Shown: piece after piece, positions 11,930-23,298 of the stretch | Layout of the letters: every line of letters starts with the position of its first letter | Position numbering within the stretch: the first letter of the stretch is position 1 | Assembly (NCBI GenBank): GCA_022316685.1 | Contig: JAKJHU010000336.1 | Coordinates: 62,001 to 126,000, forward strand | DNA length: 64,000 nt | Source of the DNA: Progne subis subis | Lineage: Eukaryota > Chordata > Aves > Passeriformes > Hirundinidae | Direction: 5' to 3' | The notes under the pieces: generated by a model | What the model saw: only the letters and a program-made list of their open reading frames with translations | Told to the model about the DNA's origin: nothing | Databases searched by the model: none | Translations under genes and position numbers: made by a program

Positions 11930-12947
11930 CCTAAGTCAGATCCTTACAATCCATTTCTTAGTGTGTTAAATGCTACCTTTTTGTCATTGAACCAATCCAA
12001 TCCAAACTTTACAAAATCATGCTGGTTGTGTAATAATGCAGAACCTCCTTTTTATGAGGATGTCGCCCTTGATGTTCCTTTCAAATATTCTGCAGCAGAT
12101 AATCCACACAACTGTAGGTGGGACACCCCCCGGAGGGAAATTACCCTGAGTCAAGTCACAGGCCGAGGCAAGTGCTTTGGCAATGTAACCTTAGCAAAGC
12201 AGATGGGCAATACTGTGCTGAGTTCATCCAACCTAGCCAAAAGACTGATAAGTGGGCAGTCCCATTCGTACCAGGAATGTGGGTCTGTCAACAATCTGGA
12301 TTAACCCCTTTGTGTACCTTGGTAAATTCAATAACCTTGCTGACTTTTGTGTCCAAAGTTCTGATTGTTCCTAGAGTCCTGTATCACCAAGAAGAAGAAA
12401 TGTATCGCTTTTTAGAAGAAACCATCCAGCTCCACAGAAGAGAAGTAATGACAGGCATAACCATTGCAATGCTCTTTTGCCTAGGAGCTGCTGGTACAGC
12501 CACAGGTGTTTCAGCTCTCGTGACCCAACACCAAGGACTTTCTCAGCTGCAAATGACAATTGACGAAGGACTTGTTAAGGACTGAGAAATCCATCTCCTC
12601 TCTGGAGGAATCTATCTCCTTGCTTTCAGAAGTCGTCCTGCAGAACAGGCGAGGACTGGACCTCTTGCTCATGCAGCAAGGAGGCCCTGTGTGCCGCCTT
12701 GAGAGAGGAATGCTGTTTTTATGCAGACCATACCGGAGTAATGCGAGACTCCATGGCCGAACTGAGAGAAAGACTGGCCCAGAGAAAGAGAGAGAGAGAG
12801 GCCCAACGAGGATGGTTCGAGTCATGGTTCAATCAGTCCCCATGGCTAGCCACCCTTGTTTTCCACCCTAATCGGCCCTCTCACCATGATACTCTTGGTA
12901 TTGATTTTTGGGCCTTGCATTTTGAACAAGTTAGTGTTGTTTGTTAA
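11930..12947 (+). pseudogene. ERV-1 env remnant, gammaretrovirus-type
   Basis: Env would mediate receptor binding and fusion. Visible parts: a CWLC motif (CXXC) in the surface subunit at 12030-12043, a hydrophobic fusion-peptide-like stretch near 12460-12510, and a transmembrane subunit with [11 protein letters not shown] near 12640 and the CX6CC pattern near 12690-12710. A frameshifted tail runs to about 12947. CXXC plus CX6CC defines the gamma-type covalently linked Env, here in a provirus whose gag looks beta-like, a combination known from type D and related recombinant retroviruses. Four frame changes and stops break it, and it lacks the N-terminal surface region. Confidence 0.75.
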
Positions 12948-13131
12948 GAGCCGTTTAGAGAAAGTCGACATCCTATTTGTCGAACACCTGCAATTACCAT
13001 GAAGTGCACTTATTACTAACATATTGTATCACTTTGTATCCTATTATACTAACTTTAACAGCTTTTTGCATTTTTTATAACATTTATACTTTTATAGGTG
13101 TTTTACTTAATCATGAGAGGGGTGGGGGAGA
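12948..13131 (+). other. ERV-1 3' untranslated region and polypurine tract
   Basis: Noncoding sequence between env and the 3' LTR. It ends in the purine run GAGAGGGGTGGGGGAGA directly before the LTR, the expected plus-strand primer. Confidence 0.7.
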
Positions 13132-13424
13132 TGTGGGAGATTAGGGACAGGCGGTCAGAAGATATCGCATTGTACGGGCAGACAGAACCCCTCCCTCAAC
13201 ACTTAGTTGTTTTGTGTCCTTGATAAGGTAAGCAACACCTAACTTGTAACGTAAGCAGACGGATGTGATGTAGCAAACAGAGGTTTTATAACTCCATGTA
13301 ACCAGTTAATAAACACAATTTGCCGTCCACCACACTGGTGTCTGTGAGCTGGTGGTCCGAGCAGCCTGGCTGTGGCTGCCGTGTTGTTCCCAAAACAGGT
13401 CGCTACGCCTCAGCGGAGGCAGCA
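13132..13424 (+). mobile_element. ERV-1 3' LTR
   Basis: A 293-base copy of 9928-10218, starting TGTGGGAGATTAGGG and ending GGCAGCA, with TATA-like and AATAAA elements in the same relative places. The bases after it do not match the CR1 flank on the left of the 5' LTR, so no target duplication is visible and the right side is rearranged. Confidence 0.85.
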
Positions 13425-13731
13425 GGGTCCTTATGACGATCGTGAGGCAAATGAGGGGAACTTCAGACTGACTCTTACACCACCCCGTGACTCACAATTG
13501 TCTTTAAGGGATCTTCATACTGTCCTTGCAAAGTCTTTAGGACTCATCAACGTCGGTAGTATATCCCAAAGAACAGAGACAGCATGTAGAGAGAGAGAGA
13601 GAAAGAAGGGAAAGGAAAAGCAGAAAAGGAAAAGGAAACAATGAACAAATATCTAATTATTAAACAGATGATAAATAATCAAAAACAATAATAACAATCA
13701 GTGTTAATTAAAATATATCTTTCAAAACAAA
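13425..13731. other. No gene recognised
   Basis: A short block with a GA-rich run at 13587-13640, then AT-rich sequence leading into the antisense env of ERV-2. It may be the 3' noncoding part of ERV-2, but no LTR is recognisable. Confidence 0.4.
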
Positions 13732-16700
13732 TCACAAATAATCAAAAGTTTTTTTCACAAGATTACAAAAGAAAATAATTTCAAAACGTACATTCAAATT
13801 TTCTAATTGCCTTGTGTCAATAGCCTTGGGGATGTCCGTAGGGGAGAGGACATCTGCCAGGTTATGAGAATTAATTATGGACATCAACCATGTTAACCGT
13901 TTTATCATTCTCCAGTTCATAATGAATAAAATTGCTGATAAAAGAAAACCAATTAAAACTAAAATCAAAGGACAATTATAGGATGACACAATTTGTTCAA
14001 GGCACTTGTGGCAGTAGGTGACCACCCAAAAGAGTATCCCACCATTTGTGCTCGACATCTTTTCTTACCCTTTCTATAACACAATGTTTTTCTTTCACAT
14101 TATGATGAAGAGTTACCAGGGTTTTCTGTCCGTCTTTCTTGATCTTTTCCAAAATTTCTATTAAGTCCTGGTGAAGCAAACAATTGCTTTACCAAAGTAA
14201 GGTTCATTCCAATGGGAGTAGGTGATAGTTTGTGAATCATTGTGTAATTTGATTGCAAAAGGTAATGAGAGGTAAACTGGAGCTTTATAAGAAAAATCGC
14301 ATCCTGTGATTTTAGTAAAATTGCAAGCACAAAAATTTGAATGATTTTTAGTATCTACTACTACATTTTTCGACAAATACCATATCACGAGTAATTCTAA
14401 AGCACGCACAACCATTACCTATATATATAAGGATTGTTTCTGGACCCTCTTTAGGATGAATTTCAAAATGACAAATATTTTTCTCTGTATCCAGACAATA
14501 TTGTGAGCTATAACTGCATTACTTTCACAGATAAACCCTTGTTATTCTCGGAAAATACAGGATTCTAAGTTAACAATTTGCCATTTCTCACCAATCTGAT
14601 GGGCCCATTCCCTATGCTCTGAAGGACAGTGAATAGCTCCATCATGATTCAATCCTAATGCAATGATAGGGAATATCAAATGACCTGAGGCATTACATAT
14701 GGTTAACACAAAAGCTGTGGCTGTGTTTGTAACGGATTGTAAGTAAAATTCACTAAGTTCCACCAGGATTGGAATTCCTTTTCAAAATCAGTGGCATTGT
14801 CCCAAATTATTTTCCAAATTTCAGTAGGGAAAGTGCCTTCTTCACCTTCTCTTATAATAGAGGCAGCAACTGACTGCATCCACAATTGTGCCTGGGTACA
14901 GCTGAGGGCCAAAGAAACATTGTTTTGTGTAGCACTGAGTGCATCAATTACGAATTTATGGTCATTCACATTTACCTTTTCCCAGTTTGGTAATATGTTT
15001 GATAACAACCACTGATGTGTTCCCAAAGACAAGAAGGACAACTGTAGTGGTTGTTGTAATTTAGTCAAGTCTCTAGTGGTGGCAGCCAATTTATTCATTG
15101 ATACTTCTGAATCAATACTATTTAGACTTCCCAATCCTGTTCCCATAACACCAGTTATGTCTCTTTGCTGGCTTGAAGGAAAAACCAGCAAGAGACTCCA
15201 AGTCAGAAAAAAAGAACAATTTAATAGGAGAGAAAAAAAAAGTAAAATAAAATAAAATAAAACACATGCAATGGTACAAAAGATCACTGACAGATTCAGA
15301 ATACAACCTGAAAACCGTGGTGGTAGCAGTCCAGATGAAGTGGTCTTGTTGTAGCAGTGATCTCCTAGAAAGGTCTGGTAGCTCCTGTCCTCTGGGAATC
15401 CAGTGGGTAAGGCTGCCTGTGCTGTTCCAAATCCCAGATTCTATCCAGGTGGGAATGCTTGGCTCCTCCCCCTGGGCACAGCATCTCACGATGGGCTGAT
15501 ACCATTTTATCAGTCTTGCAATGGGTCCTTGATTGCCCATTAAACAGAGATAGCTCCTGGAGGGAGTTATCTATGAGTCATGCAGCAGGGCATTGATGGG
15601 CCATTAACAGAAGATAGTCTGGAGGGAGGGGGCAAGGGAAACACTGCCCAACCTAACTTCAACAGCTCATGTAGATGGTGATAGAATACATACTTTGGGC
15701 ACATCTTACACTGTAACCTAGGACAGTCTCTAAGCTTCCGCTTTTTAAAAGAGTTCCACTTTCGCAACAAGACTGTCCAACCTTCAAAGGAAGTCTGCAA
15801 GAAAGGTGAACAAGCTGGCTGAATTTCTGAGACATTATTTTGCATCAGCAATTTGGCTTGCTTAAGAGACCATGCCGGACTGAACAGTATTTGTTGTTGT
15901 CCTGTCTTCCTAATTATATATGGTCCGATTTCAGAAATTCTCGGGCTAAGCATAACCAGTGGTTGGGTTGGAGTGATGGTAATATGAGCTGTAGTAAATT
16001 GGGCTATAACATTTATTTTAAACTTAAAAGAAAGCCCTTGAGTATTTTTGGCCCAAAGACAAACTACTTCTACAGTTTGTACTAGTGTGAAATTGTGCCA
16101 ACCATCCTGCATGCCTGGGTGTGTGCAGACCTCTTTGTGCTTATATATTTGGTTTGTCAGAACACTGATGGAGGTTGCCTTCCTATAGGTGGTTCCATTA
16201 ATCATCCAACACCCTATACTAATTTTTTTCTCCCACTATCCCTTGAAGCTGCCAAGTTTTTTGTTTTTCCCATTCCTGCCTAGCATATACCTGATTTTAA
16301 TGCATAACAACAGCTGATAGGTTTAAGTCTTTCACATTTCCCATGGAGCCAGTAAAATGAACAAAAGCTTGGGACCAGGGTTATTCAGTATCATATTGAA
16401 AAAAGGGGTTTTCAGTCTCTTTCACCTGTTGGGGGGTGACTACTGTACTCAGTGTGGGCTTTGTTATAGGGTTTATCTTAAATTTGTAAACTAGACCTTT
16501 AAAACCCAACAGATCCGTCAAGTTATTTAGCCAATGGCATGTCACATAAGTTGGTTTGACTAAAACAAAACTATACCAACAATCAGTTGGTTCATTATTG
16601 CAATCCCTTGTAATTGCAATATTGTTGGTTCTGGGGCCTGAAGTGTAATTTACCCACATAATCTTGACGGCAGCACAGGGTAAGGAGAATTTGTTTATTA

Positions 16701-17087
16701 CAATTCCACTTTTTTTGTAGGGCACAGTTCTGCTGTAGGGATATACAAATAGTTTTTTCCACCTGCTTCTAAAAAAATTCCAGCAATTGTAGTGGAGGAG
16801 GCTTTCTCATGGAGAGATCCTTCCGCTTTTCAGCATGCAATCATAATTACTTCACCCACTGTTCCATTTAGGGTTTTGATCCACTCTTTCCAATCCCATC
16901 CCCACTCATTTAGATGGTATGCCTCAGAGACATGCTGCACTACACTTACGCGGTTCCGATGGCGATCTTTGGGATAAGATCCTAAAACATTTGCGTACCT
17001 GATGATAGCTTCAGACCATGGCCACTCCGAAGAATCCTGGCCGTGGTATTGTGGTAGGATGCAGAAAAATATCACCAGTTTTATCAT
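13732..17087 (-). pseudogene. ERV-2 env, long decayed envelope gene
   Basis: A chain of minus-strand frames reads as one Env. It starts with a signal-peptide-like MIKLVIFFCILPQYHGQ (17087), followed by a Cys- and Asn-X-Thr-rich surface region (16381-16725, 15567-16205). A transmembrane-subunit ectodomain (14703-15287) has a coiled-coil-like LNSIDSEVSMNKLAATTRDL and a Trp-rich FQSWWNLVNFTYN. Cys-rich segments follow (14542-14763, 14161-14415), then a C-terminal membrane anchor (13732-14058). I do not see the gamma CX6CC pattern. At least eight frame breaks and an A-rich insertion near 15225-15262 inactivate it. The subfamily is unassigned. It sits just downstream of the integrase fragment at 17150-17348. 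Confidence 0.7.
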
Positions 17088-17149
17088 GGTTTCAGATGAT
17101 CCTCATGTCCCTCGGGGTTCTTCTGTAAAAGTAAACAACAGAAAAATCC

Positions 17150-17348
17150 TGCCACTAGGAGGCAGAGACAATGGTTAGAATGATGGAATTATCCAGGGTG
17201 GATTTATCCGATGCTCTTTCCCTAGGGCATCAGAGGTTACCCATGCATATTTATTCAGAGGGATTTTTAGTACTAGGGGTACTTCCCCTACAGTAGGAAG
17301 GTCCACCAGGACAGGTTGTCCAGGGAATGTTGCAAACCACTTCTGTAA
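17150..17348 (-). pseudogene. ERV-2 integrase C-terminus
   Basis: On the minus strand, in one frame, the sequence reads PLQKWFATFPGQPVLVDLP and then a segment with KYAWVTSDALGKEH and a WIIPSF end. This is the C-terminal DNA-binding part and tail of a retroviral integrase. It is followed by the env at 17087, as in an intact provirus. The rest of pol is cut off by the ERV-3 LTR. Confidence 0.65.
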
Positions 17349-17704
17349 AGGTGATGTCTCAGGGAACAGCCGGAGTCAGGCACGCTCTTCACAGAAGTAA
17401 TGGTGAATGCTCGTTTATTGAGGGTACACAGGGTTCTTTTATACATATAATTCTTGTGCATAAGCTGTTCACACGGCATTTTGCTACTTGCTATTGGCTA
17501 CCTCCTGGTGTCCACAAGCCCTAAGTAGCTATATTATTGGCTAATGTTATCTGCATAAGCATTCCGTTGCAGTTACCTGTTTACAACTTTGTTCAGGGGC
17601 CAACAGCTCATTCCCACACTCTTCGACCTTGGAGTTCTAAGGCTAACAGCATTTTCCCAACACTGCAAGGTCTCTCTGTTTCTATCTCCAGAAATCCTTC
17701 TACA
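17349..17704 (-). mobile_element. LTR A (3' LTR of ERV-3)
   Basis: A minus-oriented LTR of about 356 bases. Read on the minus strand it starts TGTAGAAGGATTTCTGG, has TATAAAAG about 250 bases in (plus 17435-17445) and AATAAA (plus 17413-17420), and ends GGCTGTTCCCTGAGACA or slightly beyond. It resembles the LTR at 37586-37971 at roughly 80% by eye. No matching short flanks were found. Confidence 0.75.
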
Positions 17705-17869
17705 ATTCCTGCTTTTTCTTTTGCACAAGCTAAGCATTAGATATTGTTGTATGCAACATATTCTTAATACAAGACATTACACAACTTAGTACTAATAATT
17801 CTATTAATACAAGTAATAATATAACAAACACTTGCTTAAAACCAAACTTCAGCCATTCTGTAATCCCAA

Positions 17870-18509
17870 GGCTACTTAACTAATCTCTAAATGCAACATC
17901 GCTTTCTTTTAAATCATGTAATTTGTTCTTCATTAATTGCAATTTTTTTGTGAATTGATCCAGAATGGTCAGACAGGTTCATGCAACACATTCCTTCAAA
18001 TTCTTCACACCCATGGTTATGCGCTAAAAGCAAAAATCAATCGCAGCACGGTTTTGCAAAACAGCATGATTAACACTGGTAACATCCACTGATAGCTCAT
18101 CTAAAATTTGGCTAGTCACATTCAATTCTGATTTGGTCCAGCATGCCATCTGCTTTAATGTAGTCATTGCTCTGGCGGCTGTTGCTCCTGGTATAAACAT
18201 GGATGTTAACACTGTCCTAGCCTGGGACCAGAATTTGGGATCTCCCATGTCTATACAATGAGCTAATTGAGGGGATCCTGCAACACTTGTTGACACCATG
18301 AGCAGAAGGCACGCAACACAAGAGCGTTTTACCATGCAGACTTGCCATATTCCTTTTTTAATGGCCCACACTGTCTGCACAAATCTCCAATCTGCTACTC
18401 CACCAAAATCTCCAGGAACAGGGTTAGGTATTCCCAACACTACCTGTGCTGCTTGATGAAAAGCACCAAGGGTACTATTATAGCAATGGTAAACACAAAC
18501 CACCCTCAC
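17870..18509 (-). pseudogene. ERV-3 env transmembrane region
   Basis: The minus-strand frame 18024-18509 ends in LQNRAAIDF. After a frame change at about 18024 the sequence continues with a CEEFEGMCC pattern (CX6CC) near 17970-18000, the disulfide loop of alpha/gamma-type transmembrane subunits. Upstream is a hydrophobic, Ala-rich stretch (FIPGATAARAM) like a fusion peptide. A membrane anchor is not clear because stops accumulate before 17870. It is followed by LTR A, as expected for the 3' end of a provirus. Confidence 0.7.
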
Positions 18510-19200
18510 ACCAAAGCTTTAGTGTCTCTCTCTCAAATTGTGCACCCCAAACTCCGCAGCTCACTTCTATAACTATTACTCCCTGACACTGAGGACGCTC
18601 TTTTTCTTGCCACTCATGCAAGTCCTGGGAAAGTTCCAATGATCCCAAGGGGCCTTGGTGACCAATAATGCATGCTACAACCCAGTCTGGGTCAGGAGGG
18701 CATTGTTCACCAGCGGCCTCAACCACCAGCTGTCTCAGCAAGGACTTGATGATCCTTCTTCCTTCTTTTCCTCCTTGCCGGCCGAGTCCATTTACTCGGT
18801 TCTCATTGTGGTCCAGATGCAAAGCTCAAAGGCTTGGGTGCAGCTGTTGTCGAATTTGCCTCAGAGGTGCCCTGATCGCTGACCAGCAGGTTTCAGAGTG
18901 ACAGATGCCAGGGCCCTTGGAGATCTGTCAGTCTGGGATGAATTTGAGATCAGCTGCTCTGGCCAGAAGTGTTCCTCTTATCTTCTCTGGAGCTGACCAT
19001 CGGGCTTTCTATCTTCAGAGGGCTTGTGGTGTTCACTGAGTGCAGAAGGCTTACTGTGACCCTGTTCAGCGTGAAACTGCTTTGTCAGCAATGCACGAGT
19101 GAAAACCACCCCAGCTTGGCTCTTACTTGGCAGCTGCTGCAGCCACACAACTTAGTAAGGTATCTTTGGGTTTTCACCAGCTTAAGTCTTTAGTAAATAA
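18510..19200 (-). other. ERV-3 upstream segment resembling an ERV leader
   Basis: The minus-strand frame 18478-18822 has no recognised domain. The block at plus 18831-18885 aligns by eye at about 70% with the ERV-5 leader at 24891-24945, upstream of the ERV-5 gag. ERV-3 may therefore carry a leader from a related element joined close to env, perhaps by deletion or through a spliced transcript. No LTR lies to its right. Confidence 0.4.
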
Positions 19201-19340
19201 ATTCCAAGTGGACACTAAACAAGTATTTCACTAAGAGATGATGAAATTTTAAAATTAAAAGCAAGTCAGACTGCAGATGTAATTATACTACATAAGAAAC
19301 TCTAGTTGGTGGGGATCCATTCACTATATAGAGAGAAATT

Positions 19341-19346
19341 ACTAAT
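19341..19346. repeat. Left target-site duplication of ERV-4 (ACTAAT)
   Basis: ACTAAT directly before the TGTGGTGG start of the 5' LTR matches ACTAAT at 34493-34498 directly after the 3' LTR. A 6-bp duplication is usual for class II (alpha/beta) retroviral integrases. Confidence 0.95.
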
Positions 19347-19888
19347 TGTGGTGGTGCAAAAGGTTGATTTGTTATGTTTTACTTGTTATATAAAGTTTTT
19401 CTGTAAATTTTATATGAGATTTCATAATGGTATGTTCCGTTGTACCCCCCTGTCCTTTGTAATAATTCCTCCCCCGATGAGTTGTTATATAAGAGTTCAT
19501 TTCTTATCAATCATCCCTCTCCCTCACCTGTCCCTGTCAATCCTCTCCCTCTCCTCTTGGGCGCCCTGTCTGTCACTTCGGGGCCTTTCCCTGGTTTCTG
19601 GAAAGATCCAGGGAGGGCGTAGAGTAATTGGTGGACACCTGGGAAATCCCCCACCTCCTTCTTGCAATTGGATCCCTGTTCAAAGGTTGATACCCTCTGT
19701 TACACCCCCTTATTCCCTCATTGGCTGACCCGTTGTCGCCACCCCCAGATCCACCCCCATTTAAAAGTTGTTGCACAGCCCTGCTCGGGGCCCTCTCTGG
19801 GCAGTGGCTGACTGAGGCGGAGCCCCTTGTCAGACTCCGCTCCAATAAACCATCCTGTTACCCTGTCAGAGAGCACCGACTCTTTATC
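19347..19888 (+). mobile_element. ERV-4 5' LTR, first part
   Basis: The first 542 bases of a 716-base LTR, starting TGTGGTGGTGCAAAA and including TATATAAG near 19491 and AATAAA near 19844. ERV-5 interrupts it after TTTATC. Together with 25894-26067 it gives 716 bases, exactly the length of the 3' LTR at 33777-34492. Confidence 0.95.
19883..19888. repeat. Left target-site duplication of ERV-5 (TTTATC)
   Basis: TTTATC here and at 25888-25893 bracket ERV-5. The undisturbed 3' LTR of ERV-4 has a single TTTATC at this site, which confirms the duplication. Confidence 0.95.
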
Positions 19889-20530
19889 TGTCGGGGGGCT
19901 TCCCCAACATTCAGGTGGTTTTTGGGTCTTTTTCCCCCCTGCACAGCTCCGAGCCAAGCCGAAGGAAGAGACGGAGTCTTCAGGTGTAGATTTTTCAAGG
20001 TTGCATTTTTCATTTATTGTTTCTTATCTTACAAATTTCTCACAGTCCAACATGATGTTTGCAGCTGCATGGACTTCTCACGTCTTCCCCCGAGCTGGGC
20101 AGTCCTTAATCTTTTATACTAATTACTACGTGTTCGTTATTTACTATTTCTTACCAATGTCTATCACTATTACTAAAAAGGTCATCTATACACTGACCCA
20201 ATCCTCACTAACTACTTTGTGCCAACGTCATAGCAGAAATGGAGTGAGGGAAGGAGAAGGAAGAAGGAGACAACGCCCCAGATTCTCCATCTTGTCCCCA
20301 TTCACTCCAATGCTATGAACCTAAAATTACTATTTTTTTCACTCTGTGATAAACTAAACTACTATTTTTCACACTCCCGTGGCCTGCAAACCCTCTCTCA
20401 GTTTAGGAAGTTTTTCCCATGGACTGAGATCAAAGCCAGTGTCTCTCTGAGCTCTGGCTGGGGTCTCAGAGCCCCCTGCCCAGGTCTCTGACCCTCCAGC
20501 GCAACCAAAGGAATGCCCTGGACTCCAACA
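19889..20530 (-). mobile_element. ERV-5 3' LTR
   Basis: A 642-base LTR in minus orientation. Read on the minus strand it begins TGTTGGAGTCC and ends CCCCCCGACA, with TATAAAAG (plus near 20110) and AATAAA (plus 20013-20018). A purine-rich primer tract lies directly upstream on the minus strand (plus 20531-20543). By hand count it differs from 25242-25887 at about four bases plus a 3-base and a 1-base indel. Confidence 0.95.
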
Positions 20531-20543
20531 TCTCCCCCTCCTG

Positions 20544-20770
20544 TTTGAACCAAAAACACTTCCTTGGCCACTCTGTCTATGGCTCGCCGTATACATAGAA
20601 ACAAACACGGCAAAATCATGAGGATTACAAGCCCTATTAAAATATATATAACTATTTTTAAAAGTTCCTTCTACAGTGATGAAAGGTTAAACAAATTGAA
20701 CAAACCATCCATCCATGACGCAGTTACCTCTCCAAGTTTGTTCACACTCTCCTGCAATTGCTTGACGTTT
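20544..20770 (-). pseudogene. ERV-5 env remnant (C-terminal anchor only)
   Basis: Downstream of integrase, about 70 codons of the transmembrane subunit remain: a coiled-coil-like SIHENVKQLQESVNKLGEV, then a hydrophobic anchor (VIYIL, FLCI) and a short tail, with a stop near 20672. The surface subunit and fusion peptide are deleted, so the provirus makes no Env. Integrase runs almost directly into this remnant, which marks a large internal deletion. Confidence 0.65.
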
Positions 20771-21859
20771 TCATGAATGGATTTGGAATGGTCCTTCAAT
20801 TTGACTTGTTTCTGGGTTTCTGACCAAAACTAAAGGGTTTTCCTTCAGTTTTGCTCTCGTGCTGTTTGAAAAATGCCTCATGATTGGTGGAGTTGGCTCT
20901 GTAAAAGAGCCATTGAGAAAATTCAACACATGCAAGGCTTTATTCAAGCGCATGTATGGTGTTGCGTCTGCTTCTCCTCTTTTTTGTCTGTCCAAAAGGG
21001 ATTTCAATGTTTGATGTGTTCTTTCAATGATTGCTTGACCTGTTGGAGAGTGTGGGATACCAAAGGTATGATGGACACCCCACCTCTTCAGGAATTTGTC
21101 AAGCATTTTCCCTATGTACGTTGGTCCATTATCTGTTCTGATTTCTTGCGGCATGCCTAAAGATGCAAATGCCTGCAAGAAATGTCGACAAGCGTGTTGT
21201 GCTGTCTCACCTGTGTGCAATGATGCAAAGACTGCACCTGAAAATGTGTCAACCGAAACATGAACATTTTTGAGTTTCCCAAAGGATGGATATTTTGTGA
21301 CATCAGTTTGCCATAATTGCAAACTGTGCAATCCTCTTGGATTGACTGCTCCCATTGATGCAGGAGGCTGCACAAGCTGGCAATCTGGGCAAGCACTAAT
21401 GATTTCTTTTGCCTGACTTTTGGAAATGTGAAAGCCTTCCATTAGTGCTTGAGCATTCTGATGAAAGAATGCATGACTCAATTTTGCCTGTTCAAAAATG
21501 TTCGGTAAAGTCCTTGAAATTGGCATGGTCAATTTGTCTGCGTGTGCATTGCCTTCTGCTAAAAAACTTGGAAGGGATGAATGTGCTCTGATGTGAGAGA
21601 CAAAGTATTTATGTTTTCTGTTTTGCAACAATGTCCTCATGCATAGCAAATATGAATACAAATTTTCATTGTCAACTTCTCTCAAAAGTGAACCCTCAAG
21701 CCTCTTGACCACATTAGCTACGTAAGCTGAGTCTGTGATCAAGTTAAAAGGTTGCTGGAACAGCTCAAAAGTTCTGACCACTGCTGCTAATTCTACTATT
21801 TGTGGTGACCCTTGTACTATTCTTATATCTGATTTCCACTCCCCCGTGATGTCATCCTG
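20771..21859 (-). pseudogene. ERV-5 pol: RNase H end and integrase
   Basis: The long frame 20771-21781 starts inside RNase H (FNLITDSAYVANVV and the HIRAHSSLPS region). It continues into integrase with an HHCC zinc-binding N-terminus (HAFFHQNAQALMEGFHIS, then CPDC). The catalytic core has the D,D35E residues in WQTDVT, TDNGPTY and the GQAIIERTH region, and the C-terminus contains NPLVLVRNPET. It is open through the whole integrase core. It overlaps no other gene, and the rest of pol lies just upstream on the same strand. The break at about 21785-21860 separates the two RNase H halves. Confidence 0.85.
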
Positions 21860-23298
21860 CTATGTACTTACTGATTTGTGAGTCTTTCCTGAGCCGTCGG
21901 TAAAAACTGTTATTGCATCTAACGGCACCTCACTTATTTTCAGTTTTTCTCTGAAACTTATTTTTGCTTTCAACAGCTTGTGACTTGGGAAATGAATAGT
22001 ACAAACACCTGAGTAATCTAACAATGCAATCTGCAAATCCTCTGACTTTTGCAAAGCCTAATCAAAATAATCTTTTTTCAAAGGCAGGTAAATAATTGTA
22101 AAATCTTTGCCTGCCATTGTTTGCAGCTTGGTCTTAGCTTTGATGATGATCTGAGCTATCATTTCCAGACTTGAGAGGATCATCCTCGGAGACCTGTAAG
22201 ATAAAAAAATCCACTCTAAAATCAACAATGGGTCTTTCTGTGATGAATCCCACTGAAAGATCAATCCATACAACTGTATTTTTTCCCCCAACACTGCAAG
22301 AAAAAAAGGTAAAGATGTTACAAAGCGATGTGCCTGTCTCTGCTGGAGGGCTCCAGCAATTTTCTCAAGGGCCTCCCGAGCCTCTGGGGTGAGGCTCCTG
22401 GGAGATTTGATGTTACTGTCCCCTCTCAAGAGATTGAACAACGGCGCAAGTTCATCATTTGTGATCCCTAAGATGGATCTCATCCAGTTGATTTCCCCCA
22501 AAAGTTGTTGCAAATCCTGTAAGTTGTTAACTTCTGTTTTAATTTCTATTTTCTGTGGTTTCACTGTTTGTTCAGTGATTTTCCATCCTAAGTATTTCTA
22601 AGGTGCAATTTCCTGAATTTTTGAAGTTGAAATTTCCAAACCTGCATGTTGCACCTCTGTGATCACACAGTCACGAGCTCTCTGCAATTCTTGTTGTGTC
22701 GGTGCTGCAATGAGCAGATCATCCATATAATGAATGATTTTTGCTCCTGGATGTTTCTCTCGAGCTGGAGACAGTGCCCGTGCAACAAACCATTGGCAGA
22801 TGGTCGGCGAGTTCCGGAGTCTTTGAGGAAGAACAACCCAATGGTATCTCTGCAGAGGCTCCTCCCTGTTGACACTTGGGATGGAAAAGGCAAATCGAGG
22901 AGCATCATCTGGATGAAGTGGAATGTTGAAAAAACAGTCTTTGAGATCAATGATCACAAGCAGCCAATCTCTCGGAATCATTGAGAGAGATGGAAGCCCC
23001 AGCTGAAGTGGTCCCATTTCCTCAATGACCTCATTGATTTTTCTGAAGCATCTGTCCCTGAGAAAAAACTTCAAGAGAAAGAAGATGTGGGATCGTGGCG
23101 AAATACTGTTTCAGTGAACCTGCGAAAAAACTTGTTCATAAAGTCCTCAGATAACAAAAATGATGAAGCTTGCTGTGAGAACTCAAGTGCCTTTACTCTT
23201 GTGGCAGGAATCCTCTCTGATGCTGTGATTCTGATTATATCTTCATCTGTGATTGACATCTCCTGGTCCTCCTCAACCACATCATCATCCTTCAGCAT
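21860..23298 (-). pseudogene. ERV-5 pol: reverse transcriptase to RNase H start
   Basis: Three minus-strand frames cover RT. The first, 23071-23298, is an acidic region that is not RT-like. In 22598-23074 come palm and fingers with LVIIDLKDCFF and the catalytic box YMDD at about 22730. In 22058-22564 come thumb and connection, starting at KIEIKTEV with INWMRSILGI. The start of RNase H follows (21860-22054, ITVFTDGSGKTHKS). The N-terminal fingers of RT, the protease and the gag capsid and nucleocapsid are missing. The YMDD box and the domain order are class II. Stops between the frames make it inactive. Confidence 0.8.

Noticed and set aside
18478..18822. A matrix gene for ERV-3
   Set aside because: The frame has no myristoylation start or matrix motif; only the upstream leader resembles that of ERV-5.
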